A stretch of 51,699 nt of DNA from contig JADMJR010000168.1 in assembly GCA_018780365.1 (NCBI GenBank), positions 1-51,699 on the forward strand. The letters run 5' to 3'. This stretch comes from Acidovorax sp. (GTDB lineage Bacteria; Pseudomonadota; Gammaproteobacteria; Burkholderiales; Burkholderiaceae_C). This document shows positions 1-9,460 of the stretch, piece by piece. A program made the translations under genes and the position numbers. How positions within the stretch are numbered: the stretch's first letter is position 1; every line of letters begins with the position of its first letter. The notes beneath the pieces were generated by a model that did not search any database, was not told the DNA's origin, and saw only the letters and a program-made list of their open reading frames with translations.

Positions 1-1359
1 GACGACGACCAGTCCATCTACGGCTGGCGCGGCGCCACGCTGGACAACCTCAAGAAACTGCCCATCGACTTTCCGCACCTCAAGGTCATCAAGCTGGAGC
101 AGAACTACCGCTCCACCAGTGCCATCCTGCGTGCGGCCAACAACGTGATCGGGCCCAACCCCAAGCTGTTTCCCAAGACCCTGTTCAGCGAACTGGGCGA
201 AGGTGAGCCGGTGCGGGTGGTGGACGCCGACAGCGAAGAACACGAGGCCGAACGGGCCGTGGCCCGCATCCAGAGCCTGCGCGCGGCCAGCAACCCGCCG
301 CCGGACTGGAAGGGTTTTGCCATCCTGTACCGCGCCAACCACCAGGCCAAGCCGTTCGAGAAGGCGCTGCGCAAGGCGAACATTCCCTACAAGGTGTCGG
401 GCGGCACCAGCTTTTTTGACCGTGCCGAAATCAAGGACCTGTGCGCCTGGTTCCGGCTGTGGATCAACAACGACGATGACCCGGCATTTTTGCGTGCCAT
501 CACCACGCCCAAGCGCGGCATCGGCCACACCACGCTGGCCTCGCTGGGCGCGTTTGCCACGCAGCACAAGCAAAGCATGTTTGGCGCGCTGTTCAACGGC
601 ATGCTGCCGGCAGCCGTGCCCAAGCGCGCGATGGATGGGCTGCACGAGTTTGGCCGCTACATCAACTACCTGGAATACAGCGCGCGCCGCGTGCATGGCG
701 CCGAAGAGTCGCGCACCTTCCTGAACGAATGGCTCAAAGAGATCGGCTACGAACAGCACCTCTACGACAACGAAGACAGCGAGAAGGTGGCCGCTGCCCG
801 CTGGAGCAACGTGATGGAGTTCTGCGACTGGATGGCGCAGCGTGCGGGCGGCCAGATCGACGACACGGCGGGCGCCGTGGTGGCCAAGGAGACCAAGAGC
901 CTGCTGGAGGTGTCGCAGACCATTGCGCTGCTGTCCACCATCAGCGAGCGCGAGCAGGAGCAGGACATGGTCACGCTCTCCACACTGCACGCCAGCAAGG
1001 GGCTGGAGTGGCCGCACGTGGTGCTGGTGGGCGTGACCGAGGGCATGCTGCCCTTCAAGCTCGACGACGACGAAGGCCGCCAGCAGAAGGTGAGCGACGA
1101 CACGCTGCAGCGCCTGCAGGAAGAGCGCCGCCTGATGTACGTGGGCATCACCCGCGCCCAGCGCACCCTGGCCGTGAGCTGGACCAAACGGCGCAAGAAG
1201 GGCCGCGAGATGGTGGCCGCGCAACCCAGCCGCTTCATCGCCGAAATGGGCCTGGACAAGACCACGGCCCGCGAAGACCCGCGCGAAAAACTCAAGGCCC
1301 TGCGCGCCGAGTTTGCCGCCAAGAAGGCACTGGCGGCCAACACCCCGCCCGTGGCCTGA
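1..1359 (+). CDS. rep: ATP-dependent DNA helicase Rep, 3' part (5' end cut by window)
   Basis: Superfamily 1A 3'-5' DNA helicase that helps replication forks pass obstacles. The reading frame is open from base 1, so the N-terminal Walker A region lies outside the window. Visible motifs in order are DDDQSIYGWRGA (motif III, first residues), NYRS (motif IV), TLHASKGLEWPHV (motif V) and EERRLMYVGITRAQ (motif VI). Rep rather than UvrD is favoured by the C-terminus: PSRF followed by a short stretch with a LKALRAEFAAKK tail, like E. coli Rep, and no long UvrD-type extension. It ends with TGA at 1357-1359, 40 bases before the next gene. I am confident of the family and fairly confident of Rep over UvrD. 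Confidence 0.93.
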   Translation, partial: DDDQSIYGWRGATLDNLKKLPIDFPHLKVIKLEQNYRSTSAILRAANNVIGPNPKLFPKTLFSELGEGEPVRVVDADSEEHEAERAVARIQSLRAASNPPPDWKGFAILYRANHQAKPFEKALRKANIPYKVSGGTSFFDRAEIKDLCAWFRLWINNDDDPAFLRAITTPKRGIGHTTLASLGAFATQHKQSMFGALFNGMLPAAVPKRAMDGLHEFGRYINYLEYSARRVHGAEESRTFLNEWLKEIGYEQHLYDNEDSEKVAAARWSNVMEFCDWMAQRAGGQIDDTAGAVVAKETKSLLEVSQTIALLSTISEREQEQDMVTLSTLHASKGLEWPHVVLVGVTEGMLPFKLDDDEGRQQKVSDDTLQRLQEERRLMYVGITRAQRTLAVSWTKRRKKGREMVAAQPSRFIAEMGLDKTTAREDPREKLKALRAEFAAKKALAANTPPVA

Positions 1360-1399
1360 CAACACGGCACCGACGCCCACCCACCTGCCTGTCTGCCCC

Positions 1400-1918
1400 A
1401 TGAAGCTGTCGCCCTCCGCCACCCACCCACGGACCCGGTCTCGGTCTTTGCCACGGCCGGTGTTTGCTTTGTTTTTGATAGCTATCAACGCTTACCCCAC
1501 AGGCGCCAGCAGCCAAAATATCCCACAAACCGTGGCGGCGGCATGCCCCGCCGCCGCAGACATGGGCCACCAGCACCTGCAGGGCCAGTGGCGCGCTGAA
1601 CTGCAGGGCGTGGCACCCGGTGCAGGGGCCACGGTGGTGACCCTGCAGCTGGGGCCCCACCCCGAACTGGCACACAGCGTGCGGGGCACGGCACAGCACC
1701 CAGGCGCCACGGCCCAGGTCAGCGGCGATGTGGACGATGGCGACCTGACCCTGGAAGAATCGGTCAACGGCACCAACATCAGCGCCACCTGGACAGGCCG
1801 GGTGGTGGATGGCAGTTGCGGCAAGGAAGTACGAGGAACATGGAACAACGCCCACCCCACTCCACCGGCCCCATCGGCCGTCCCGTTCGTGATGCGCAGG
1901 CAGGCGGGATGGCAGTGA
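1400..1918 (+). CDS. small exported protein of unknown function, coupled to pldA
   Basis: A protein of 172 residues that I do not recognise. The ATG at 1400 is chosen because it gives an arginine-rich n-region followed by a hydrophobic stretch (FALFLIAINAY) and a small-residue cleavage region (TGASSQ), a plausible Sec signal peptide. The mature part is hydrophilic with alternating polar and hydrophobic residues, suggesting a small beta-rich periplasmic domain. The TGA stop at 1916-1918 shares its last base with the ATG of the phospholipase gene (TGATG), so the two are likely translationally coupled. Bases 1465-1519, coding for much of the signal peptide, match a repeat found between genes elsewhere in the window. 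Confidence 0.7.
   Translation: MKLSPSATHPRTRSRSLPRPVFALFLIAINAYPTGASSQNIPQTVAAACPAAADMGHQHLQGQWRAELQGVAPGAGATVVTLQLGPHPELAHSVRGTAQHPGATAQVSGDVDDGDLTLEESVNGTNISATWTGRVVDGSCGKEVRGTWNNAHPTPPAPSAVPFVMRRQAGWQ
1465..1519 (+). repeat. dispersed repeat, family 1, copy inside a coding sequence
   Basis: Contains TTTTTGATAGCTATCAACG, then GCTTACCCCACAGGCG, CCAGCAG and GGCC-like CCAAAAT. The same order (TTTGATAGC block, GCGCTT-like block, GCGCGCCAG-like block, GGCCAAAAA) occurs at 5763, 6363, 10555, 24404, 30033 and, inverted, at 41834. This copy is read in frame as part of a signal peptide. Confidence 0.8.
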
Positions 1919-3111
1919 TGTCCACCCGCGCGCCCACCGCCTTAGGCCCCCTGCAACGCACTGCAGCGCTGGTGCTGGCGGCCCTGGCCCCCGCAGGCGT
2001 CGTGTGGGCGCAAGCAGCGCCCGCAGCCACCGGCGCCGCGGATGCCGACAGCGCCTGGCGCCGCTGCACCGCACTGCCGGGCGACAACCAGGCGCGCCTG
2101 GCCTGCTTTGACCAGTGGGCGGCCGAGCAGACCTGGAGGGCCCCCGGTGCCTCGGCGGCCGATGCCACCAGCACCGCAGCCGCCGTGCCCACGCCCGTAG
2201 ACACCACCCTGCCGGCCACACGCATCATCGAGGTGGCACGCACCGAAGGCTGCCGCGACCCGCAGTACAGCGACCTCTCGCGCTTCTGGGAGCTGGAGTC
2301 GGGCAGCGACTGTGGCACCTTCAGCTTCCGGGGCTACCGCCCCATCACGGTGTCGGTGATTGCATCGAGCAACGTGAACCGCCAGCCCACCTCGGATGCC
2401 GAGGGCAACTCGGCCACCGAGTCCACCCCCTACCGCCGCGCCGAAAACCGCATCCAGCTGTCGGTGCGCACCAAGGTGGCACAGGGCCTGCTCACCCAGG
2501 GCCACCCCACGCTCAAGGATTCGGTGTGGTTCGGCTACACCCAGCAGTCGTACTGGCAGCTGTTCACGCCCGAGATCTCGCGCCCCTTCCGCACCACCGA
2601 CCATGAGCCCGAGGTCATGTACGTCTACCCCACCGACGCCAAGCTGCCGTTCGGCTGGCGCTGGCGCTACAGCGGCATCGGACTGGTGCACCAGTCCAAC
2701 GGCCAGAGCAAGCCCCTGTCGCGCAGCTGGAACCGCGCCTACCTGATGACCGGCATGGAGCTGGACAACCGCTTCAGCGTGCGCGCGCGCCTGTGGAAGC
2801 GCATTCCCGAAAGCACGGGCAGCGACGACAACCCCGGCATCAGCGACTACATCGGCCGTGGCGAGCTGTCGGCGTTCTGGAACATCAACAAGGACAACAC
2901 CCTGGGCGCCACCGTGCGCCATTCGCTGGCCAGCAGCGACCGGGGCTCGGTGCGCGTGGAATGGTTGCAAACGCTGGGCACCGGCCTTTTTGGCGGCAAG
3001 AGCAACCTGCGCCTGCACACCGCGCTGTTCAGCGGCTATGGCGACAGCATGATCGACTACAACCGCAAGCGCACCGTGTTCAGCATGGGCTTGAGCCTGG
3101 TGGATTTTTAA
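1918..3111 (+). CDS. pldA: outer-membrane phospholipase A (PldA)
   Basis: Calcium-dependent outer-membrane phospholipase A1/A2 that hydrolyses phospholipids mislocalised to the outer leaflet. The start at 1918 follows a GGCGGG ribosome site 9 bases upstream and gives a clean signal peptide ending near VVWAQA; in-frame ATGs at 1816, 1840 and 1909 are less likely. The family signature is present: YTQQSYWQLF, then HQSNGQS carrying the catalytic His (about residue 258) and Ser (about 260), followed by SRSWNR and DNPGISDYIGRG of the calcium and dimer region. A beta-barrel C-terminus ends in aromatic Phe. About 100 residues between the signal and the barrel are Ala/Thr-rich, longer than in E. coli PldA. 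Confidence 0.93.
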   Translation: MSTRAPTALGPLQRTAALVLAALAPAGVVWAQAAPAATGAADADSAWRRCTALPGDNQARLACFDQWAAEQTWRAPGASAADATSTAAAVPTPVDTTLPATRIIEVARTEGCRDPQYSDLSRFWELESGSDCGTFSFRGYRPITVSVIASSNVNRQPTSDAEGNSATESTPYRRAENRIQLSVRTKVAQGLLTQGHPTLKDSVWFGYTQQSYWQLFTPEISRPFRTTDHEPEVMYVYPTDAKLPFGWRWRYSGIGLVHQSNGQSKPLSRSWNRAYLMTGMELDNRFSVRARLWKRIPESTGSDDNPGISDYIGRGELSAFWNINKDNTLGATVRHSLASSDRGSVRVEWLQTLGTGLFGGKSNLRLHTALFSGYGDSMIDYNRKRTVFSMGLSLVDF

Positions 3112-3116
3112 ACAGG

Positions 3117-3300
3117 TACATCCCCCTGAGGCGCTGCGCGCCTTCACCCCTTCTCTCTCCTCGCTGCGCGAGTCGGGAAGGGGGACGACGCCCTCGCTGC
3201 GGGGCGGCCCTTGCTCGGCGTCCCGCGCTGGGGCAGCGCCAGTTTCGCGCACCGCGCCCCCTTGCCAGTTGCGCTGGGCCCAGTGCAAAGGCCATCTGTG
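3117..3300 (+). repeat. dispersed repeat, family 2, just after pldA stop
   Basis: Begins 6 bases after the pldA stop with CCCCCTGAGGCGC, then GCGCGCCTTC, a pyrimidine-rich stretch, GGGGGACG, and GCGGGGCGGCCCTTGC (3199-3214). The last block is identical in the copy at 46003-46018, and both continue to a GCCAGTTTC block. The first part forms C-rich/G-rich arms that could act as a weak terminator. Confidence 0.8.
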
Positions 3301-3509
3301 CACAAGGCCCCGGAGCCCACTCACAACTCGTTACGACATCGTCCTCAAGTTGTGCGGAATGGCGCCGATGCGCCGCCACAATGGCACGCGCACAGAAACC
3401 CGCATGGCCCTTGGCAAACGGCGCCCAATAAGAGCCCTTTTCCCACCGTTTTACCTGCCATTGCCCACACCGTGCGCCCTCGACAATGCCGACAGAGAGG
3501 AACACACCC
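3301..3509 (+). promoter_or_regulatory. leader region of the 3510 gene with -10-like GACAAT
   Basis: No gene is apparent in this stretch. GACAAT at 3482-3487 resembles a -10 box and would start transcription about 15 bases before the GAGAGG ribosome site at 3494-3499. No convincing -35 is visible (best match TTGCCC at 3461, spaced only 15). The rest shows no repeat or reading frame that I trust. Confidence 0.4.
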
Positions 3510-3899
3510 ATGGACATGCAATACCAGCTCAAGGCAGGCAGCTACTACCTGTATGACATGCGCGAGGCGCCCAGCGCCGTCACGGGTGAACGCCGCTTCA
3601 AGCTCAAGACCGACACGGTGGCCATTGCGTTCGATGTGCACACGGGCGAGGTGCACCAGCACGGCAGCCCCACGCGCATCCAGTCCTGGGCCAACAACAC
3701 GCGCCGCCGCCTGCGGGCCGCTGGCGCACAAGATGTGGCCAACGACATCGTGGTGGTGTCGGGCCCGCTGCCCGTGGACGAACTCAACAAATGCCTGTGG
3801 GTGCGCGGCTATGTGCGCCGCATGTTCTCGCGCCTGGCCACCCTGCCCCATGGCAAGCTGCAGCGGCCTGCAGCCGAGCCGTTTCGCAAGGCGGCCTGA
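3510..3899 (+). CDS. conserved small protein of unknown function
   Basis: A soluble protein of 129 residues without signal peptide or membrane segment. The ATG at 3510 is preceded by GAGAGG at a spacing of about 10. The middle contains a basic patch (NNTRRRLRAAGA) and the C-terminal third is basic (VRRMFSRLATLPHGK), which might indicate nucleic-acid binding, but I recognise no named domain. It stands alone between the pldA unit and a strong terminator, so it is probably monocistronic. Confidence 0.7.
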   Translation: MDMQYQLKAGSYYLYDMREAPSAVTGERRFKLKTDTVAIAFDVHTGEVHQHGSPTRIQSWANNTRRRLRAAGAQDVANDIVVVSGPLPVDELNKCLWVRGYVRRMFSRLATLPHGKLQRPAAEPFRKAA

Positions 3900-3932
3900 C
3901 ACGCCAAGCCACCACCTCCGTAGACCCCCGCC

Positions 3933-3963
3933 AGGGCCGCGCACAGCGGCCCTTTTCTTTTGG
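3933..3963 (+). terminator. Rho-independent terminator
   Basis: Perfect 8-bp stem AGGGCCGC (3933-3940) / GCGGCCCT (3946-3953) with loop GCACA, followed by TTTTCTTTT. It ends the gene at 3510 and lies between convergent genes. There is no T-tract in the other direction. Confidence 0.9.
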
Positions 3964-3983
3964 AGGGAGCGCCCCGAAAAGGC

Positions 3984-4463
3984 TCAGGCCTCCGTGTCCT
4001 CGGCCACGTCGCTTTCCATCGCCTCCAGCACCTCGGCATGCTTGACGATGGTCACCGGCACCGGGCTGGCATGCGCCACCTCCTGCGACACCGAACCCAG
4101 CAGTGCGCTGGTGATCGCGCCCTGGCCCTTGGCACCAATGACGACCATGTCGCAACCCGAACGCTCGATCATGTCCACCAGCGTGTGGGCCACATCGCCC
4201 ACACCCACATCGGTTTCGTAGGCCACCCCGGCGGCATCGAGCAGCACCCGCGCCGACGCCATGAGGTGGTCGCCCGCCTCCAGGCTGGCGGCGGCGATCA
4301 GGTCGGGGTCGCGCGTGGTCACCAGTTCGTACAGTGTGGCGGGTTCCTGCACATTGGCCAGCACCATGGTGGCCTGAAGCCCCTGGCGCACCAGCGCCAG
4401 CGCGTGGTGCACGCCGTCCAGGGAGAGTTCAGAGCCGTCCACGGCGATGAGGATCTTGAGCAT
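3984..4463 (-). CDS. universal stress protein, UspA family
   Basis: Cytoplasmic UspA-fold protein, 159 residues, one domain, made under starvation or stress in most bacteria. The start at 4463 gives the classic MLKILIAVDGSELS strand and has AAGGAG just upstream; an in-frame ATG at 4562 is rejected because it would overlap the tgt start. The ATP-binding motif G-2x-G-9x-G-S is complete near residues 120-135 (GAKGQGAITSALLGS), so this is the ATP-binding type. The acidic tail ends in VAEDTEA. It is divergent from tgt with a shared 110-base control region. Confidence 0.92.
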   Translation of the reverse strand: MLKILIAVDGSELSLDGVHHALALVRQGLQATMVLANVQEPATLYELVTTRDPDLIAAASLEAGDHLMASARVLLDAAGVAYETDVGVGDVAHTLVDMIERSGCDMVVIGAKGQGAITSALLGSVSQEVAHASPVPVTIVKHAEVLEAMESDVAEDTEA

Positions 4464-4498
4464 GTGGTTCTCCTTGCAATACGGTAAGGCCAGTGTAG

Positions 4499-5746
<1,248 letters not shown>

Positions 5747-5762
5747 ACGCAGGCCCTTGTCA

Positions 5763-5817
5763 AAATGCTACACATTTAATAGCAAATAGCGCTTGATCCA
5801 CGCGCGCCAGGGGCCTC
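5763..5817 (+). repeat. dispersed repeat, family 1
   Basis: Reads ATGCTACACATTTAATAGC, AAATAGCGCTTGATCC, ACGCGCGCCAG and GGGCC. It lies between tgt and the membrane-protein gene and ends at the point where that gene's conserved N-terminus would be expected to begin. Confidence 0.8.
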
Positions 5818-5863
5818 CATCATCCAGAATTTTCTGCACCAACTGCTGCGCTGGCCCGGCCGC

Positions 5864-6331
5864 GTGATGGCAGGCCTCGCCAGCGGGCTACTGGCGCTCC
5901 TGATCCTGTTCGAGGAATGGGGCTGGGTGCCGCTGCAGCAGCTGCTCGCGCGCATCGGCCGCTGGCCCGGCCTGCGCTGGGTGGAGGGCTGGGTGCGTTC
6001 GCTGCCACCGTGGGCGGCCGTGTGCCTGTTTGCGCTGCCCACGGCCCTGCTGCTGCCCGTCAAGCTGCTGGCACTGTGGGCCATCGGGCGCGGGCATGTG
6101 GTGTTGGGCATGCTGGTGATCGCACTGGCCAAGGTGGTGGGCACGGCCGTGGTGGCGCGGCTGTTCACGCTCACCCAGCCCGCGCTGATGCAGCTGCGTT
6201 GGTTTGCCTGGGCTTACGCGCACTGGACACGCATCAAACACGCCGTGCTGGAGCGCGCCCGAGCTTCCTGGGCCTGGCGCGTGGCGCGCGTGATCAAGCG
6301 CCAGTGGAAGCAACGCTGGCGGCGGCAGTGA
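5864..6331 (+). CDS. membrane protein of unknown function (start uncertain)
   Basis: A 155-residue protein from the GTG at 5864 (ATG follows at 5867) with at least two hydrophobic segments (residues about 1-15 and 50-75, possibly a third near 80-100) and a very basic tail ending RQWKQRWRRQ. I do not recognise a named family. The frame stays open upstream to 5783 and encodes a plausible amphipathic stretch (IIQNFLHQLLRWPGR) directly before GTG, but no ATG, GTG or TTG precedes it. Either translation starts inside the hydrophobic part at 5864 or a rare ATC start near 5819-5824 is used. No clear ribosome site is seen for either. Confidence 0.7.
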   Translation: MMAGLASGLLALLILFEEWGWVPLQQLLARIGRWPGLRWVEGWVRSLPPWAAVCLFALPTALLLPVKLLALWAIGRGHVVLGMLVIALAKVVGTAVVARLFTLTQPALMQLRWFAWAYAHWTRIKHAVLERARASWAWRVARVIKRQWKQRWRRQ

Positions 6332-6362
6332 ACCGTGCGCCAACCAGGGCGGCGCGGGCAGA

Positions 6363-6422
6363 AATGCAACTATTTTGATAGCAACAAAATCAATACCATA
6401 GAGCGCAATAGGCCAAAAAACC
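6363..6422 (+). repeat. dispersed repeat, family 1, divergent copy
   Basis: Contains ACTATTTTGATAGCAAC, then CCATAGAGCGC and AATAGGCCAAAAAA in the same order as the other copies. It lies between the membrane-protein gene and the diguanylate cyclase gene. Confidence 0.7.
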
Positions 6423-6564
6423 CCAAACAACCAGGGTCAAAAATGCGAAACCCAGGCCATGGGCTGTTGGCGATTGTCAACAAATGTTTCAACATACCAG
6501 GGCACCCCACGGCCTGCCCACCGGCTGCGGGGACAATCAACCACCGCCCGCTGCCCCACCCACC

Positions 6565-7983
6565 ATGCTTCGCCCCCTTGCCCCCACCCGGCCGCTGGCG
6601 CCCCCATTCGCCTGGCTGGCCCTGGGGCTGCTGATTTTTGGCGCCTGCCTGGTGGGCATTTTTGCGCGGCCCATCGGTTTCCTGTCGGCGTTCTGGCCCG
6701 CCAATGCGCTGCTGCTGGGCCTGCTGGTGCGTTACCCCCACCTGGCCCGCCCCCCCGCCTGGGTGGCCGCCGCCGTGGGCTATGTGGCAGCCGACCTGGC
6801 CACGGGCAGCGCCTGGGGCATGGCGCTGTGGCTCAACGGCGCCAACCTGCTCGGCGCCACGGCGGGCTGGCTGGTGCTGCGCCTGCTGGACGAAAACATC
6901 CGGCGCCTGCAGCGCACGGCGTCGGCGCTGTACCTGCTGCTGGCAGCGCTGGTGGCCAGCACCGTGGGGGCACTGGCGGGCTGCGGCGCCGCGCCGGTGT
7001 ACTTCAACGCGCCCTGGACGGACCTGCTCTCACTGTGGTTCAGCACCGAGCTGATGAACTACATGCTCATCGTGCCCGTAGTGCTGGCCGCGCCACATGC
7101 CAACGACCCGCCCCAGGCCACACAGGGCGGCCTGCAAGGTATGTCGCCGTTCTGGCGCGTGGCGCCCGTCAGCTCGCTGCTGCTGGCCGAGGGCATCCGC
7201 ACCGTGATCGGCGGGCCGGGCATGCTGGCCTTTGTGGTGCCGGGGCTGCTGTGGTGCGCGCTCAGCTACAGCGCCTTCACCGCCAGCCTGCTGTCGCTGG
7301 TGGTGTGCCTGTGGACCATGGCGGGCGTGGCCACAGGCGTGCTGAACTTCACGCCAGCCCATGCGGGCGATGTGTTCTCGCTGCGGGTGGGCGTGACCCT
7401 GCTGGCGCTGGGGCCGCTGGCCGTGGCCTGCGCCAGCGCCGCACGCGCCGAGGCCCTGCGCCGCCTCGACTACGCCGTGCGCCACGACGACCTGACCGGC
7501 GTGCTCGCGCGCCGTGCGCTGCTCAAGCAGGGCGCGCGCCTGCTGGCCAGCCACCAGCGCGAGTCCGCCGGGGCGGCGGTGCTGATGCTGGACGTGGACT
7601 TCTTCAAGCAGGTGAACGACCTGCACGGGCATGGCGCGGGTGACCAGTTGCTCATCGGCATTGCCCAGGCCATGGCACACACGCTGCGCCCGCAAGACCT
7701 GCTGGGCCGCCTGGGCGGCGAGGAGTTTGCGGCGGTGTTGCCCGGGGTGTCGCCCGCCGAGGCCCACGCCATTGCCGAGCGCCTGCGCAGCGCGGTGGAG
7801 CAGCAGCCATTTGCCACCGCCCCCGGCGGCCAGGGGCCCACCCAGCGCGCCACGGTGAGCATTGGCCTGGTGCACAGCGCCACCATGGGCGGCAACGCCG
7901 ACATGGACACGCTGCTGCTGGCCGCCGACGCCGCGCTCTACCGCGCCAAGGCCGAGGGGCGCAACCGGGTGGCGCTGGCCTGA
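6565..7983 (+). CDS. diguanylate cyclase with membrane MASE1-like sensor and GGDEF domain
   Basis: Makes the second messenger cyclic di-GMP from two GTP. The 472-residue protein starts at ATG 6565; GACAAT at 6532-6537 could be its -10. Residues about 10-305 are a multi-pass membrane region of MASE1 type (PIGFLSAFWPANALLLGL, NLLGATAGWLVLRLL), a sensor whose ligand is unknown. The GGDEF domain follows (about 315-472): HDDLTGVLARR, MLDVDFFKQVNDLHGHGAGDQ, and the active site GGEEF at 384-388, so catalysis should be intact. RPQD lies five residues before GGEEF, matching the RxxD product-inhibition site. No EAL domain is present. It is convergent with the FAD oxidase gene. Confidence 0.93.
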   Translation: MLRPLAPTRPLAPPFAWLALGLLIFGACLVGIFARPIGFLSAFWPANALLLGLLVRYPHLARPPAWVAAAVGYVAADLATGSAWGMALWLNGANLLGATAGWLVLRLLDENIRRLQRTASALYLLLAALVASTVGALAGCGAAPVYFNAPWTDLLSLWFSTELMNYMLIVPVVLAAPHANDPPQATQGGLQGMSPFWRVAPVSSLLLAEGIRTVIGGPGMLAFVVPGLLWCALSYSAFTASLLSLVVCLWTMAGVATGVLNFTPAHAGDVFSLRVGVTLLALGPLAVACASAARAEALRRLDYAVRHDDLTGVLARRALLKQGARLLASHQRESAGAAVLMLDVDFFKQVNDLHGHGAGDQLLIGIAQAMAHTLRPQDLLGRLGGEEFAAVLPGVSPAEAHAIAERLRSAVEQQPFATAPGGQGPTQRATVSIGLVHSATMGGNADMDTLLLAADAALYRAKAEGRNRVALA

Positions 7984-8020
7984 GCGCCTGCATCGCCACC
8001 CACAACCACCCTCCGCGGCC

Positions 8021-9460
8021 CTACAGATACTGCGCCCAGAGCATGTTGCGCATGCGCCCCGCGGGGTCCCACACCGCCTTGGTGGCGCGAAACCGGTCGG
8101 CCTGCGGGTAGGCCGCCGCAAACTGCGCCCGCGTGGCATGGCGCTGGTACGGCAGGTAGTAGGTGCCGCCGTGCTGCAGGGCCAGGTCGATCAGCGCACG
8201 CGTCCACAGGCCCACAGCCTCCTGCGCCTCGGTGCTGGTGCCCTGTTTGTAGTACAGCACCCACGAAAACACCTCCTCGCGCGCCCAGGCCATCACGGCA
8301 TCGGGATCGGACGGTGCGTGGCGCACCGAGATGTTGAGCACCTGTGCCCCGTGCTGCTGCAGGATGCGGGCAAGGCCCCGCGTGAAAACGGCGAACCGGG
8401 CCACGGGCACAAAATATTCCTGCAGCACATAGGTGGACTGCGTGCGGCTGGCGGGCTCCAGCGCGGCCGCGTCCAGGCTGGCCTCGCGGTTGCGCCACAC
8501 CACCGGCTGGCCGCGCAGCAGCGCGGGGCGCACCACCTTGTGCTGCAGCTGGTGGCCACCCGGCAGCTCGGTCAGGGCCCAGATCACGGTTTTGTCCAGG
8601 TCATAGCGCTGGCCGCGTGGCACCAGGCGTTCGGGCACCGTCACGGGCTTGTCGGTGGTCGCCCAGGTCACGGCGGTAGCGCGGTCAAAGTGCGGGGGCA
8701 GCAGGTCGGCGTTGTGCATCACGGCCCGGGGGTTGGCGCGCACCTTGGCGGCAAAGAAGCCGGGGTAGTCGTCCAGCGCCACCTGGGCCACGCTGCGCTC
8801 CATCGCGGTGTTGGTGTCCAGGTCCAGCTCCACTTCGGTGATAACGCCCAACCCCCCGTAGCCGCCCAGGGCCGCGTGGAACAGGTCGGGGTGCTGCTGG
8901 CGGCTGGCCTCGCGCACGTCGCCGCTGGCCAGCACGATCTGCAGCGCCCGCACCGATGCGCCGATGGGGCCGTGCCCCACGTAGCGCCCATGCACGTTGA
9001 CGGACACCGACCCGCCCACGGTGAAGTTGGAGTAGCTCTGCATGGTCCGCACCGCCAGGTCGTGCGGGTCCAGGTGGTCCTGCAGATCGCGCCAGCGCAT
9101 GCCAGCCTGCACGCGCACCGTGCGGGCAGGGGCGTCCAGCCACACCAGGGCGTTCATGCGGCGCATGTCGATGTGCAGGCCGCCCTCCACTCCAATCTGC
9201 CCGCCCATGCTGTAGCGCCCGCCCCCCACGGCCACGGCGCCGGGCCAGTTCTGCACGGCCTGCACCACATCCTGCACACGGGTGGGCACCACCACCCGCG
9301 ACACCCGCACGGAGTACAGGCGGGTCACGTTTTCGATCAGTGCGCCGGGGGCGCTGTGGGCCGACAGCGGCATCGCCGCCCCCACCAGGCCTGCAGCGGC
9401 CAGTGCGCCCAGCAGTTCGCGGCGGCGCAGCCCATGCTGCACGGCGCTCACACCCCCCAT
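8021..9460 (-). CDS. Tat-exported FAD-binding oxidase (PCMH/vanillyl-alcohol-oxidase type)
   Basis: A 479-residue flavoprotein. The N-terminus has a twin-arginine signal (LRRRELLGALAAAGL, cleavage near SAHSA), so it is likely folded in the cytoplasm and exported. The PCMH-type FAD domain spans about 50-225: VVPTRVQDVVQAV, VGGGRYSMGGQ, SYSNFTVGGSVSVNVHGRY and GGYGGLGVITEVEL. The C-terminal half resembles D-arabinono-1,4-lactone oxidase or alditol oxidase cap domains. The substrate cannot be told from sequence. Its ATG overlaps the TGA of the upstream zinc-ribbon gene by one base (TGATG), so it is the last gene of that unit. Confidence 0.85.
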   Translation of the reverse strand: MGGVSAVQHGLRRRELLGALAAAGLVGAAMPLSAHSAPGALIENVTRLYSVRVSRVVVPTRVQDVVQAVQNWPGAVAVGGGRYSMGGQIGVEGGLHIDMRRMNALVWLDAPARTVRVQAGMRWRDLQDHLDPHDLAVRTMQSYSNFTVGGSVSVNVHGRYVGHGPIGASVRALQIVLASGDVREASRQQHPDLFHAALGGYGGLGVITEVELDLDTNTAMERSVAQVALDDYPGFFAAKVRANPRAVMHNADLLPPHFDRATAVTWATTDKPVTVPERLVPRGQRYDLDKTVIWALTELPGGHQLQHKVVRPALLRGQPVVWRNREASLDAAALEPASRTQSTYVLQEYFVPVARFAVFTRGLARILQQHGAQVLNISVRHAPSDPDAVMAWAREEVFSWVLYYKQGTSTEAQEAVGLWTRALIDLALQHGGTYYLPYQRHATRAQFAAAYPQADRFRATKAVWDPAGRMRNMLWAQYL

